Positions 1 to 13,600 are shown, counted from the first letter of the stretch. The stretch: DNA of 64,000 nucleotides from Lithospermum erythrorhizon (GCA_019722365.1 JADFUC010001205.1:1-64000); one strand, 5' to 3'. Notes: generated from the sequence alone by a model not told the origin. Numbers and translations are program-made.

Positions 1-329
1 TGCCACATGCATAGAAATGGAAAAAAATGTTCACGTGTGGTACGGAATATCTTTACTAAACGAACAAAAATGAAATGCGAAGCCGGTTTACGACGCGAGG
101 ATATGTATGAATAGATATTTAAAAAAAAAACTCGAGTCCCGCTCGGCTGTTAATTCTCCGCCATCGCATTTTAAATTCCACGAACCCGATTTCAAAGATA
201 AAATTCTTCCACGGCAAACACTACTAAATTATAAATGAAATTGCTCAAAAAATTTTACGAATATCATCATCGAAAAAAATTATACTATTCCCTGTCCAAC
301 CGCCGACCGAATTTTTTTTTTTTTTTTTT
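1..329. other. Gene-free left edge
   Basis: No gene is recognised here. The stretch is AT-rich with homopolymer runs (poly-A near 121-130, poly-T near 309-329). It lies outside the part that matches the right-hand LTR of the Gypsy element, so it is probably flanking DNA or an unmatched LTR edge. Confidence 0.4.
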
Positions 330-1044
330 CATAACGCCAGCGTCATACGCAGCCTTAGTAGCATATTTTCTACAACTTGATTCGGGACGCGATACTTTTA
401 TTCATTTGAGTCTCGTGGATCGCCCCGCCTCCTCCGACGGGCCGGAAGACCTATTTGACGGTCAGTGTCCTATACCGGCTTCTTTCCTTTTGAATCTTCA
501 AGCCGAGATACCTCAGCGCCTGGCCGGTCATTTTCTTCAGAGCTTTTCAGAATTTTTCCTTAGCCTTTTCTCTCCCACTTCAACTCTATCATTATTTTCG
601 AAAACATGGTATTTATAGGCTTCGTGCCCCGATTCTCGATTAGTCGGTTTATTTTCGTGCATCTCGATCACGACCGCTGATTTCAGGTACGATCCGGACT
701 GGCCGGATATTTTCGTATCGACTCATTCTCCAAATGGTACACAGCTTTCACAGGTTTTAGGTCAAAATGAATTTATTTATCAATTCCTGCATTTCCTTTG
801 TTTTATTAATTTAAGTGCCGTATCTTTCTAAAATCTTATTCGAGGTTTAAAATTAGGTTTATTTAATGTAAAACCCTAATTTTTAACTCCAAAATTAATA
901 GTACGCCTCAATCCCTGAACCCTATTATTTTCTCTCCCCGCTCGACTTAATTCAAAGCTCGGTGAACCCTAATTAACACGCTACATCGTTGAAAATTAAT
1001 AAATCCATAAAATGTATTTTATTAATTAAAATTCCACTACTACA
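330..1044 (-). repeat. 3' LTR of the Gypsy element (left copy)
   Basis: It aligns by eye with 11030-11752 over most of its length. Shared blocks include a TATTTATAGGCTT segment near 610, a GTACGATCCGGA block, a TTTATTTATCAATT block and a run of CCCTAATTTT followed by CTCAATCCCT. The right edge at CA (1043-1044) is well set because it matches the right copy. The next bases read TTTGAGGGCG on the minus strand and could be the polypurine tract. The left edge is approximate. Confidence 0.65.
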
Positions 1045-4000
1045 ACGCCCTCAAACTCTAAAGCATACATAAGTAGTCACGGGCGTCAATTCCCATCGTT
1101 CTCAGAACAATGTACGCCCCGTACAACTTTGTTTTTCGACTTTATCGCCTTTCACACTGATCCTCAGAAATTGATAGATTTTTCTATTTCAATGAATGGG
1201 TATTTCTATATCACAATTTACTTCTAATTTAAGAAATTAATTGTCATCTTTGACATGTTCGGCTACGAATTTAGTACAACGCTGGGGTTTTGATCTTCCT
1301 TTATTAATTTCTCATCCTCTGAATGCGTGGAGAATTAATTCATTGATGGATATAATTTTGGCCATAAATTTAAATCACAATAAAATACGAGTACATTTAA
1401 TTTTATGCTAATATAGCAAAATAAATTAACCAACTGCCTCTACGTGTTCGGGTTCTTCGCTGTACCGGATAGCTCAGAACTTGAATTCCGTCTTCGGTCA
1501 ATATGATTGCCGAAAATTTGGCCTCAGCTGGTCTTCAATTTTCGAAAATCATGCCAAGCAGCTGGCCAATTTTTGTCTCATTGACACCATGATTCTCAGC
1601 CTATTCTCTTTACTAAACCTCAGTGGCATAAAGTTAGAATCATAGTTAAAAGAAAAAGAAAAACTCTTCCTTCTTTCTCCATAAATTGGCTGCTCAAACT
1701 TTCATCATCATCATCCTGCAAGCGGATTATTTCTTCTCTTCCTTTTTTTGACGCCAAAGAGTCTGAGGACATAGAACCGAGCTTCAATATTTTCCCTTTT
1801 TCTTTTCGAGTTGATCTCTCAATGAGCATTCTTTATAAACGCTTTGTATCAGCCTATCCCTTTCTGTCGTAGAGTCTACGCTTCCTCGCCGATCTTCTCG
1901 CCTATTTCTGGATTCTTGTTCCGTAAACACTCTACTTTTTTTCTTGAATCTTCCATGAATTTAAAAATTGGGCAGTATACCATGCTTTATGTCATATAAT
2001 ATTTGAATTACGCTAAAATGATATAAAAACTTGTAATTCGCATACTATTTGTACGAATTTCGTAGAAATTCCGCTTTTGTGTAGAATGAATTTCTTTATT
2101 TTATTTCCGTTTATTAACTAATTGGAATCCCTTTTTTGAACATAATCGAAAAATTCCCTGCAGGGATCCCGTATCCCCTCGATTTTTTGGTTAATTTTGG
2201 AATTTTTCTTGGCGCTCTATTCAACCGCTTTTTGATAATGTCCTCGCTTTGTGCCGGGATCGGTATCCTGAGGTCATATCTCCTTCGCTACTCATTGTCT
2301 TGACGAACCATCCCATGGTTTTGAAGATATCGAGTAGATGGATGCAGCGCGCTGACCCCTCGTGCTCGAGTTTATTAGATATTTGAATTAGCGCAGTCCT
2401 GCGTGATTCTTATATGATTTTAGCTGTGAAAGTATTTTGGCCATATCTTTTGTTCGCTTACCTGTTTTTGATGCTCATAGTCATGAGGTATCTAACCCGC
2501 TTCATCTTTTGTCTTCTGACGTTTTTGCATTTCTGAGCTTTTTTCTCATGCTCGAATCTGCCCCTGAACCAAACTTATTTCCCTTTTATTTCATATGCTT
2601 ACTTTTCAGATGTTGTCTTTTCTTTCGGCTGTCAGATTATAGGGGTCAGTGCAGTACCTGCATCTTTGCTTTTGCATGCATATATCTTTTCCTGGTGTGG
2701 GGGTTCAAGTATTTTGTGGATGGGAGCATCAAGTCTGATAAGACTCGACTCTATCTGTGCGTGGGCTTCCGTTCCGCTTAATTTTGTTTCACCCCATTTG
2801 CGAAAGCGCCGCTCCGCTCTACTTGAGTTTTTGCACTCCTCGATCACGTCTTCAGAGTTCGCATCACTCCGCCCTCTATCTTGTTTTTCTGAGTTGGCAT
2901 GACTTCGACTTTCTACTCTTGCGCAAGTGCGGCCTCCGGCTCGCCTCGGGTTTTCACTGCTTTCAGAAGGCTGCCTCCTACTGAGTTTTCTTCACCCCCT
3001 CGATACGTCTTCTAGAGTTCGACTACCCGGCCTCGGGGTCAGACCCATCCTTTCAGCGCTACATGGTAGTCTTTCGGTGGTCTTATCTCGGCTTTAATTT
3101 GTTCCCTCAATGCTTAGTTTCGAAAGTTGTTTGTCGTGACCACGGTTACCTTCTCACCGTAGGGGGAACTCCCCAACCTTTACGTCAGATTCACGATCAC
3201 AAGGAGGGACGTAAGATACTATTCGGGCGCTCACCCTCCTCCTCCGCAGCGGGCCGCGATCCTCCTCGTGGTTACTTGGGGCCAGTCGATTCCTGCATGG
3301 CCAATGAAATTGGACTCCCAGGATCTTTCTCTCTCCCCAGACGCTCTCGTCGGTCTGGGTCACTCAAGTGGACTAACCCCTAAGATTTACAATGGCTTTT
3401 GGTGGAAGACAGAATACTGGGTAATCGGTTTTAGCATTCTTCCATCGTTTCCATGTGGTCGGGGATTTAGTACGTCCCGGTTACTAGAATCTGATTTAGA
3501 CATTTGGGTCATTGTCACGCTAAGCTTAACGCTACCATTTACGAGGCATGTGCGCATAAGCCTCGTTTATTTACGAGTATTCCTGGACTCACGGGCGCTT
3601 TCGTGGAACGCCGGAGTCTATCTACCAATACTCTTCCGCTTCTCACGGCGAGATTTCTATTTCTTCACGGACTCAGTTTGCATGGTTTCTCCTACCGGTT
3701 ACCCGACGGATTTGTGCTGTCCTTTCACGTATCGTCTATCTTCGGCCCCTCGATAAAAATGAGCGTGATCCCTGAGTCACGCCGCTTTATTCTTTACGCT
3801 ACCATTCTCCGGCGCCTTCTTTATCTCGACCGCTTGGCTCTCCGTACCGAACGTGATTAGTTTCGAGCGCATCAGCTTTAAGGCTATAGCGGCCTGATCG
3901 CGGAAAGCCACCCAACCCGTCCTGCTCTCGCTCATACTCCTCGCTGGTACTGCCCCTGCCACTGGCCGAAGAAATGCCGGTGAGCCTCTCGAGTTGTTTA

Positions 4001-7000
4001 CACGCCCTGGAGTTCCTTTCTCTTTCAAGGATTTGGTATATCATAATAGCTTCTTTGTCCTATTGGCTTTTGTACATTGTCATTCCTTTAATATTACCGA
4101 CAACATCCATCCTAGTTTTTTAAGATGGCTACCAGACGGCCGCGAACATAGCTCGCCATTCCTATTCTCATGTAGCATCTACAGGGTCAGATTTCATCAC
4201 ACCGCTCGCTATCCTAACAATTTTGGTCATTGCCCCGCTCACTACCTTTCTCATGGTGGGTGCTTATCTTCGCACCTATATACCGACGAAGCAGATATTT
4301 CCTCCTCGTCCATCCACGCGACGTATAGCCACAAGTAGACGCGTATGTCCTTTTTATTATCGGAGGCTTATCGACATTCGATTTAGCCGCACTCCTTACC
4401 GGCTTCTTTATATCCTTCTATCCGCTCCTCGTGTGTCTATCATGATTTCAGCTAGACTCTGCCGAGATACGGCCTTTTTCCTCAGCTCTACTCAATACGG
4501 TAGGATATAGCAGTGACGCTTACTTTCTCCTCGAGTTTATAACCTCATCAAGCTTCTCTAAGCACTGGGGTTTCGCCCCGTAGTTCCCCGGTTCAAGCTC
4601 TAAGTCTGTAGATATCGCCCCGGCTTTCGAGGGCTCGGGCACTGAGATCTTGTACTGCTACCTCGGTGTGAGGCTGCGAATAAGGAGACATTGAGGCCAA
4701 GACCCATAGTCATACAAAGGTTATTCTGACTCAATGTAGCAGGTTTTCTCACAGAGTATTAGGATTGGCCTGGGACCGCTGTGAAGCGGTAAGAGCGCTA
4801 CCAATCCCCGAGTCATGCTTTCTCCCTCTCCGTCGAACCTTCAAGAAGTCATCCTTCCCTTAGGGACGACTCCTGCTGGATGAGATCTTAAGCACGCAGT
4901 TGTGGTACCGCCAGTGAGGCCAAGCCTAGTCAAGCATGCCTTACCCCACAGTATCAAGCTGTTACTATGACGCCGGCTCGACCTGTACTGGCTTCCCTCA
5001 TTCCGAATTATTCTATGTATGTTATCTTTTACTCACCCTTTTTTTTTTCTTTTGCAATTTTTCAGATTGACCTCCTGGAGGATTTGTGCTCGTACCGAGG
5101 TTGCATCTACGAATATCTCGATCAGATGAAAGATGTACTGACATCGGTGCCTCGGGAGATTTGTGCCTGCATCAGATCAGAGAACTCTTCGGATCGCATG
5201 ATCACGAGCAAAATGGCTACCGAGCTCGGGGACGGAGCCTGCACTACACGTGGATATCGAGAGTCTCCAAATTTATGGGACTCACGGCAATTTTATCGCA
5301 GACTAAGCACCGTGCGCCCACAGATTTAAACACCTCCAGAGACAACTCAGGTCGCTGGTGGAGTTATGCTCTTTGTCAAGGCAAAGAGTACGGTAGGACC
5401 TTCCGTGCAGGAAGAGGCATCATGGCTTTTCTGAGGCTCTTACGGTGTTCAAAGAGCAAGTGATCTGGCTGAGCAGCTACAGGCGCTATTTTCACGACTA
5501 CGACGCCGTGGGCGCCAAGGCAAGTGTTGCCCTGAGGTTCATGATGTTTATCGCTATCCGCATGTCAGCTGAGTCGCCTACTAAGCTATAAAGACGGTAT
5601 GCGCTTATCGGGTAAAATTGCTCGTACTCACTGGCCAGCCAGGAAAAGTTATGGTCACTCATTGAGACAAAAAAGAGTCGGATACACGCTGCCGAGGACT
5701 TACGCCGCCGTGTTATCATTTGAGAATCGTGATTACCGACGGTGAGGCTGCCAGGCCGAAGCCAAGGCCAAGATACCGCCATGGCGAGAAAGACGGTGAC
5801 AGAAGCATGTAATCGAGTTTTGTTAGCCCAGCCAAGTAGAGTTTAGTAGTCTTTGTACCAGCCTTTGTGAGGGCTCTTTAAGTTGATTTTTATATGTGCT
5901 TCCACTTTATTTTATTTTGTCTATTTCCTCGCTTGGTGATGCATTTTTGTCAGATGCAATTTTGATTGCTTATTGGTTCTTTTTCTTCTATTTATCTTCT
6001 CAAGATGCACGCTTCATTCATTGATATTGTTTTGCCCTCGATTCTTTCTTGAGAACTATAAAATATGTTTCATGTTATGACTCGAACTGTCAGCTTAAGC
6101 CGCCACATACCCACGGAGACTGCTCAAACGTAGCTCAATTGTGGACCTGGGCTGATCTTTTAACTCCCATATCAAGCCAGAGGATAATCGGGTAATTTAT
6201 ACCATACTTGTGGGAGTTCTCTAGGTAATTTAACCTCATACCCAAGAGGGTCGGGATACTATACTCAATGCTCACGAGTTCTTTAGGTAATTTAGTCATA
6301 AACCCTATATGCTCTGGGACAGTTTTATACTTGTGTTCTGTGAGTTCTCTTAGGTAAGCTTAATCTCTCGCACTTATATGGTCGACGCTTATACTGTCTC
6401 AGAGTTGCAGATATTTTATCCTCTTATCTTCGAGGCTATGGTAGTTTATCTTCGTGTTGGGGAGGTTACAGATATTTATCCTCGTACAGAGGTCACGTTG
6501 TTCATCTATCTAGAGTAGCATTCTCGAGGGTCGACTATATCCGGTCGCCTCTCGCCTTTTCTCCTCTCGAGATCTTTAGTTCGTCAGTTAAGCATGACAT
6601 CCACGGCTCATTTAAAAGTGGATTTGCTAAAGCCGATTACCTTTCGGTGTCCTCGCTTCTAAGGGCGGTATTCATTCCACAAGGCACGTTTCCATATACG
6701 TATATCAGTTTATCAGTTCCAATATCCTAAATACTTTATCGGTTACATACTGGTCCTGCTTTCCATCATTTTCCCATAATATTTCTTCTACATATGTATT
6801 TATGTATACCTGTATCTATTTTTCTTCAAGAGTCTTTTTCCTTCAAGGATCGACTCTGCACTGAATCTCGAGGCTTAAGACTTACGGGGTTCGCTTTGAT
6901 CTTTGGTGGGCAGACTTCATTCCACGTGTCCGGCCTCGCAGATATACTATATATACTCCCTTGTCTGCATATTTGTCCAAGATTTCGCGATTTACCATTA

Positions 7001-7316
7001 CGCCTGTGGTCGAGATTGGCCATTTTCTCCTTAGTAGTGGTTTCTTCATGGCATGATTTCCAGTGATACCCAAGTTCACAATTTCTTCGAGCGTTTCTCT
7101 TCCGGCCGTGATCACCTAGTACATGAATTTAGCTTTCAAGCTATGTATTTGTGCCTCGATAGTTTCGGACTTCCTTCGACATTATATTTTGAGAAATGAA
7201 GCATGGACGCCTCATGGTGTCTTTTGAGTCTTCGCACCTTCCTGGCCTACGTGGTCTGTCTGCCGCATTCTCTTTTATGGTAGCTGTTCTTCCATTTCTC
7301 TACTTTTGGGTTTCTC
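1045..7316. other. Non-coding internal region of the Gypsy element
   Basis: About 6 kb between the 3' LTR and the integrase remnant. Several ORFs of 80-160 codons occur on both strands, for example 3268-3756 and 5086-5463. None shows a recognisable domain, they overlap in different frames, and their residue patterns look random. It is read as the decayed 3' part of a Tat-like element. Independent TE fragments nested inside cannot be excluded. Confidence 0.4.
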
Positions 7317-7562
7317 CTAGTTCTTTAAAGACGGATATGCTATTGGGTCGATTCTGGCATTTGCCCTTAACTCTCTAGAAGACCGATTCCGGGCTGCATC
7401 TCGCAAAGGATTGTTGGGTTCCCCAATCTCCGGTAGCACCGTCTCCTTTCCGTACGCTCGTACGCAGACTGCCGTCTTCAGCTTATATGGCATTGGCCAC
7501 CCTTTGATCATGACACGCAGCTGAGTTTTAGGCACATTCAGTCCTGGGTTGCTGAAGTTCAC
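7317..7562 (-). pseudogene. Gypsy integrase C-terminal remnant
   Basis: The minus-strand reading frame contains YGKETVLPEIGEP. This matches the hallmark YGxEAVLPxEIG block that follows the catalytic core in Gypsy-type integrases and precedes the C-terminal domain. It is the only pol block recognised with fair confidence in this element. Flanking residues do not extend the match in frame, so frame breaks lie on both sides. A weaker match to the HPQANGQAE-type block may lie near 7.72-7.74 kb, but it was not secure enough to call. This is a remnant and is not functional. Confidence 0.5.
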
Positions 7563-10500
7563 AGTTCCTATTGTATTCTTCTAGCCCTGCTCAATCCGTA
7601 TGTTTTGACTTCCTCGTGTCGACCGCTTCATAGTTGCACTCCCGATCAGATCCCCGCTTGACAGAGGTTATAAGCCTGGGGTTCATCATCCCGTGTTTCG
7701 ATCTTTGCCCCTACACCGTTGTCAATGGCCTGAGCCATGGGACGCCACCCTTCGCTGGTTAGCTGGTAGCTGTAAGTCCTTTGAGAGCGCTTTTAATGAA
7801 TTCTTTTCCTCCCTTATCGGGAGATTTTGGTCGGCCGCTTTTAGCGCCCACCTCTTCCTCGGGTTTCGTATGTCCGCTCTTCTTCCTTCGATAACTTAGC
7901 ACGCGAAAGCGTCAGCGAACGGGTTTTCGGCCCCATGGATCGTCTCCTTCCACGCCATCCTCATAGCATTTCGCATATCAAAGCGAGTGGTACTACAATG
8001 TTGTTTTAAATCCATGGTTTTCCATCGCACATTATGTAGCCTGAGTCAATCACGTGGAACTAAGGATGCTGGCTCAGCTTCTACTGCTTTAGGGGAATTG
8101 ATATTTTGCCTGGCCGCCTCCTCGACAGCCTTGCATCATGACACGAGTCCTATTAGAGGTCTTTCAGACGCCCAACAACTTAAGTGCCGGGAGAGGTAGA
8201 ATGTTCACCGCCGGTTCCCTCCATCCATCAAGATTTTCATACATTTCGACATCATGTAGATATCCGGATATATGTAGCGCAGACGGTTACGGTCACCGCT
8301 CTTCTTCCTGAATTCTTCGCCTACGGGGCGGACCGAGGCTTTCTGGGGGACCCTATACGGGTTATTTCTGGTGCCTCGATATCTTCAACCTCTATATACA
8401 TACGATACGGCTCCTCTACGCCTTCGCTTTCGTAATAGCTTCTGGGTTGTCTCCCCACTTCATCTCAAAGTTCTAATTTTTGCTTTTCCATAAATCATCC
8501 GCACTTTGGCTTCGAACACCATCTTGAGAATGGTGGTTACGTGGTCAGGAGAATTTCTGCCTCATCTGCATGGGCTCATGAAGTAGTCCATGAGCTTCTC
8601 CTCAAGAATTTTAAGCACTTTTCTATCGATGTCCCAATATCTCGATCAGACTTTTAGTAGTTTGGTTCCAGGCTTCCGTTGGCCTCCTCCAGCGCTGGGG
8701 TTCGTAGTTCAACTCGCCTTTGTTTCTGAAGAGCCTCAAACATCCTTGGATGTCAATTCAAGTTGAGGATATTCCTTTGCTTGTATTTCTTTTTAATGCC
8801 AGGGCATTTGTTGTCTCCAAGGTTGAAGCTCTTCTCCGTTTCTTAGTCTTAAAGAGAACTTGATTTGGTTATGGTGCGGCATCCTTCCTCTCGATCTTGG
8901 ATGCTTCCTCGTCTCTTTGCCTCGTGAGATTGCCTCAGTGGGGCGACATCGCAATGGCTGGCGCCTCGTCTTACAAGCTGTCATGTGTCGCTCCATGTCG
9001 GCGCTCGTGATGTTCCCCTAAGGTCTTCTGCAGATCCCCTGATGATGTAACGAGGTCCCATTGCATCCTATGTATGCACACACACGGAAGAGGATTCCGA
9101 GCTTGTCTTTGCACCGAGGGCTTAAACCTCCACCGGTCACGTAGCGTCAATGATCGAAATTCTTCTCACAATAAGTTTAGCACCGGGTTAATCTCATCAT
9201 GCTTAAACCATCCTTCCTCGGTGCTAAAGAAGCGTCCAGAACTCATTTTTCCAAATATGCCTTAACCTGCAACGTGAGTTTGATTCAAACAAGACACTGA
9301 ATTGTCAAAATAGCTTATTTAACTACTTAACTATATTACGATTCCGTCATATAAAGATTATTGCATTTTTCTACGGGTTGGGCGACGCTGGCCGTCAGTT
9401 TCAACGTTAACGTGAACTACTGAATTGAGGTTGATAACCCCGAGGCATCTTCAACCTATCTATACGGAGCCGAGGCTTAACATGTGAAACGACGGAGTTG
9501 TTTTATCTTCGTATCTTTGACGCCCTACAAACCCCCGCTTTTAGTCAAAGCTTAAAGGCATGGTTCCATCAGCCGAGATAAACGGAGTTTCACCGCCTGC
9601 CGCTACCTCCTGGACGTGCTTCAAGCTGCATAAAAGAGGGCGGCGTGACGGTGCTTCCTTCTTAGATGTGGCCAGTGCCTCTTAAAGGCCGTCTCGAATC
9701 GCTTCTAGCGGGGCCTGGCCTCGCGCTCATGATCGAATATCTTCTCCTCCACGCGTAGAGACTGTGGAAAGCCTGTGAGTGCGTCGGATAATGCCTTTCA
9801 CCATCTTTGTTGTGAGAAACTATCTACTCTCTATGGTGATGATCCCCTGTCATCACATCGACATGAGGGAATCATCGGGTTCCCACGTGACCTGTGATTC
9901 GGATTAGATTCTTTCCATGGACGTAGCCAGTACGTAACCACAAATCGAACGGGGATGCATCCCCGATCGAAAGGTGTCTTGAACTCGCGTATTCAATGTT
10001 CCTCAGACAGCGGGGGACACGCCGACCTACCAATGTGGCTCCCCGGTCGATCACAAATACTGACGCTTCAAGCGCTCCTAAGATGCTGAACTTGTAGACT
10101 CTGGTTTGCTTCACTCGGGCGCTTCTCAAAGTCGAGCGACGGTGAACAGGTATAGTCCTACCGGATATGCCAAGATTTTATCGGGCAAGAAAGATTTTAT
10201 TATTTATCGTCATTAATAATAAACTTTAAGTGAAACTTACCTATGATAAAAGCACATTTATTAAATGGGATTGGGGTCTTTGATTTATCAATCTAGCACT
10301 CTCTTACGATGCCGACGCCTACAAAAGTGAATGGCTTCAATTTGATATGGAATCGAGCTAATGGAAATTGGGTTTTGAGTTGGATATGCCACCTGACGGC
10401 CCGGACGGATACGGCCTTTGACTCTGCCAAAGAATATTTATCAAATAGACGTGGTTCGACTATTAGCCTAGTGTTTACGCCGACGCTCATGCAAAGATGG

Positions 10501-11029
10501 TCACTTGACATGACTCAGCCTAGTCAATTTTGAGTTTTGAGTCGATATTGCACTGGACGGGCCCTCGACGGCGATATGGTCTTGGATTGATATGGTCCGA
10601 ACCAGATGTTGAAATTGATCCAGCCATTGTCTCCGACTTCGATTTTATCTTGATTTCTCGATCTCGAGACGCTGGCCGGATGACGGATTCGACCTCCGCT
10701 TTGGTTTGATAGGTAGGCCGACCGGTGAAACCGCACGCCGACGGATGCCAGCCAGTCGGGCCGGACACTGACCCTATTCACGCCAGCGGACTTGCATCAG
10801 ACGCTTCGACAATTGCTCATTGGGTCGGATTAGTTCAGAGCTCGAGCAACAGGCATCAATTTGGCTGAAATAGAGGCTTCCACAAATAAGTAATCCACCC
10901 TGATTTGACTCGACGCCGAGCTGGGCAGCCTCACCAACTTCACATGGATTGGCCCTCCTCTTTTCCCCTCGGTATCTTCTGTGCACCTATTTTGGGTGTG
11001 TGCTATGAGGGTTTAGTAGCTCGACCCTC
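7563..11029. other. Presumed gag-pol region of the Gypsy element, unrecognisable
   Basis: In a minus-strand element, gag, protease and reverse transcriptase should lie here. No DxG protease, YxDD reverse-transcriptase or CCHC motif was found in frame. All ORFs are under 90 codons. Several look like shadows of one another, such as 10520-10768 and 10524-10781 on the minus strand. A nested insertion could also have replaced part of the body. Confidence 0.35.
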
Positions 11030-11752
11030 TCCTCGATTTGATATAGCGTAGGCCTTAGCAATCGTGTTTCGCAGCCTTGATTGGGACGGATAAATGATTT
11101 ACTAGAGTCCTGGATCCTCCTAATCAATGGGTCGCTATTTAGATGATCAAAATCCCAGACTCATTTTTCCTTCAATCTTCAAGTCGAGATGCCCTCAAAG
11201 GCTCACGCTCTTCTTCTTCAGAGCTTTTCTACGCTTTGCCTTAGCTTTTTCTCACACTTCAACTTATCATTATTTTAAAATACGGGGTATTTATAGGCTT
11301 TCTAAAAGCATTCTCGACCTGATTTCGAGGTACGATCCGGATCACATCTCGACCGCTGATTTCGAGGGGTACCCATTTGAATCATCAAACATTTCGTGAC
11401 GATCCATTCTCCAAGAAATAGGGTTAAGCGCTCTCTTTCGAGGTTTTAGTCAAAATGGATTTATTTATCAATTTCGACATTTTTCTTGCTTTATTAATTT
11501 AAGCCTCAGATCTTTCGAAATCCTATTCGAAAAGTTTAAAATTAGGTTTATTTATTGTAAAATCCCTAATTTTAACCTAAAATTACTATCATGCCCTCAA
11601 TCCCTAGGAACCCCTCGTTATTTTCTCCTGACTAATTTAATTCGAAAGCTCTCAGCGTAACCCTTAATCAACACACGTAATCGCGATCGTATTGAAAATT
11701 AATTCAATTAATAAATCTATAAATTTTATGAATTAAAATTTCACTATCTACA
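11030..11752 (-). repeat. 5' LTR of the Gypsy element (right copy)
   Basis: This is the direct-repeat partner of the left LTR. It carries the minus-strand TATA motif near 11287-11296 (GGGTATTTATAGGC on the plus strand). It ends in TTTCACTATCTACA at 11752, and this terminal block recurs at the ends of the LTR at 18462. The left edge is approximate. The two copies differ by many substitutions and indels, so the insertion is old. Confidence 0.65.
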
Positions 11753-12640
11753 ATATGAAAACTAATAATAATGAAAAAATAAAAATAACTTTCAGAATTT
11801 GGGACATGAATTACTTCCAACAACTTTCACATACGATACACATTGCTAATGACAAGGCCATGTTTAAATTCAAAGTTTGTTTTCCTCTTGTGGTAAACCG
11901 AAATAGAGAAATTTTGACTTGATTTATTGGTAATAATAAGCTTCCAAGATGGTTCTTGAAATATTATCAATGGTTAAAATATAATTGGTTACACTGATCG
12001 GTGTGAAATATATGTTTACATGCAAGATATATATCAACTTGATAATAACTTATGTATTTAATAAAAAATTAAACATGTAAAAGTTAATTACAAGACATCT
12101 AATAACTATGAAACTTCAATAATAATTAAAAATTAACTAGCATTCAAAAAATTACAAAAATAAAACCTACCTCTTGAATTTATATAGAGGCTTCAAGGTA
12201 TGTTATTTTTATAACAAAGTTTCAAAGATTCGAAAAACTTGATAAAAAAAATAATTGAATTTAAGTTGTATCTTATATTGTCCCACACTATGACTCTTTC
12301 ATTGTGGTAACTTTTAAATTTTTATTTATTTGTAAAAGCAATTACATATATTTTTATTATTCCGTTGGATTCTTTTTAATTGACATTTTTATATTTTTGT
12401 ATCAATATTTGACAATCAATGACTTTTTTATTCTTTATTCTAAAAAATATAAATTAATCTCATTAGATTTGTCTTTAAAAATACTTTCATAATATTATGT
12501 TTGTTATAATTTTTCATAATATAACTAAAAATAAATTGATGATCAAAATTTGATAGGAAAACGTCAATTAAATTGAACTAAAATTAATATGCAGCTTTTA
12601 TATTATCATTATCTCTTCATATGACATGCATATTACCAAA

Positions 12641-12900
12641 CACATATATACTGATGATTTTTATTTGAAGTTAATTCAATGTTAAAAGGTTATAGCATAT
12701 GAACTTAAATCGTTTTCACATTGAATCTAATATGTGCTTTATCTTAGCAAATGCATAGTACGTCGTAAATACATATATGTTATGACTTTTTATTGAAAAT
12801 TAATTAAGTGCTATATATTATTGTATATTTATGTATTTTTTTTCACATTAAAACTTATTTGTGCTTCATCTAAATAACAAACTTTAGTACATATAAATTA
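12641..12900. repeat. Diverged tandem duplication, about 130-bp unit
   Basis: Two tandem copies start at about 12641 and 12771. Both run ACATATAT, then a TTTTTATT..GAA.TTAATT block, then CACATT.AA, then ..TGTGCTT.ATCT. Similarity is moderate, so this is an old duplication. No protein or RNA function is evident. Confidence 0.5.
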
Positions 12901-13450
12901 AAGAAATTATGCAAAGGATATGACTTCAAACAATAAAGAAAAGTTTTACGCCGCATAAAAAATCACCGATACAACTTTAAGAAATAATCAGCGCTAAATT
13001 TCACAAATGTATATATTATTTTACGAAAACACATTATAGATCAGATGAATAATCATAAAAACTAAATTACATGACCAATATATCGTTCAAGCACTATAGT
13101 CAAAGAGATTCTCACCAAACAAAACCATAGTAATGAGCCCTGCAAATGTGCTCATGGTCATGAATTAGACATTCACTTAAATATACCTAAATATTGAGAT
13201 AATAACATCAAGAGATTACAAGGAAATAATTACATATTCACCAATTCTTTTCAAAATTAAAATTATGAAAATAGTTCTCAATAGTTCTAAAAATAATAAA
13301 TAATATTTATCAATATTTAGTTAAAGCATAGACAACACACAATTTAACTATTTCTCAAATATTGATAAACTTTTTTTTAATGTTAAACAAGAGGTTATTA
13401 ATAGGTGTGACTCAACCTTATATGTACTTTTGGTAATCAATAAATGCTTA

Positions 13451-13600
13451 TCGTGACGTCCAATCACGAATACAAGACAATAAATCATTACAAAGCCTCT
13501 ATAATCTCTAACTCAACCTGGCTTAAATGTTTAATTGACGTCTAATCATGAAATATGTCAAGACAATAAATCATTACAAAGTCCTAAAATCTCTAACTCA
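13451..13600. repeat. Two-copy tandem repeat, 82-bp period, carrying TGACGT
   Basis: Copies begin with TGACGTCCAATCA at 13454 and TGACGTCTAATCA at 13536. They share CAAGACAATAAATCATTAC and then ATCTCTAACTCAA. TGACGT is the core recognised by plant bZIP (TGA/CREB-like) factors. The pair lies about 0.8-0.95 kb upstream of the gene at 14402, so a regulatory role is possible but unproven. Confidence 0.6.

Larger units (their letters stand above)
330..11752 (-). mobile_element. Decayed Gypsy LTR retrotransposon (Tat-like), minus strand
   Basis: Two direct repeats of about 0.7 kb flank roughly 10 kb of internal DNA. Three things give the orientation. The LTRs end in CA on the plus strand, which reads TGTAGATAGTG at the minus-strand start. 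Each LTR carries a minus-strand TATA motif (CTATAAATA). An integrase remnant at 7.32-7.56 kb is on the minus strand. The long stretch between integrase and the 3' LTR (about 1.05-7.3 kb) without recognisable pol domains fits the Tat/Ogre/Retand group, which carries long extra 3' regions. This lineage call is inference. No gag, protease or reverse transcriptase was recognised with confidence, so decay is advanced. Short ORFs inside look random. Confidence 0.6.

Noticed and set aside
3268..3756. 162-residue ORF
   Set aside because: No domain, overlaps other ORFs in different frames, and lies in decayed TE DNA.
4760..4805. Possible tRNA-like stem near GACCGCTGTGAAGCGGTAAGAGC
   Set aside because: A short hairpin is present but there is no cloverleaf, T-loop or acceptor pairing around it.
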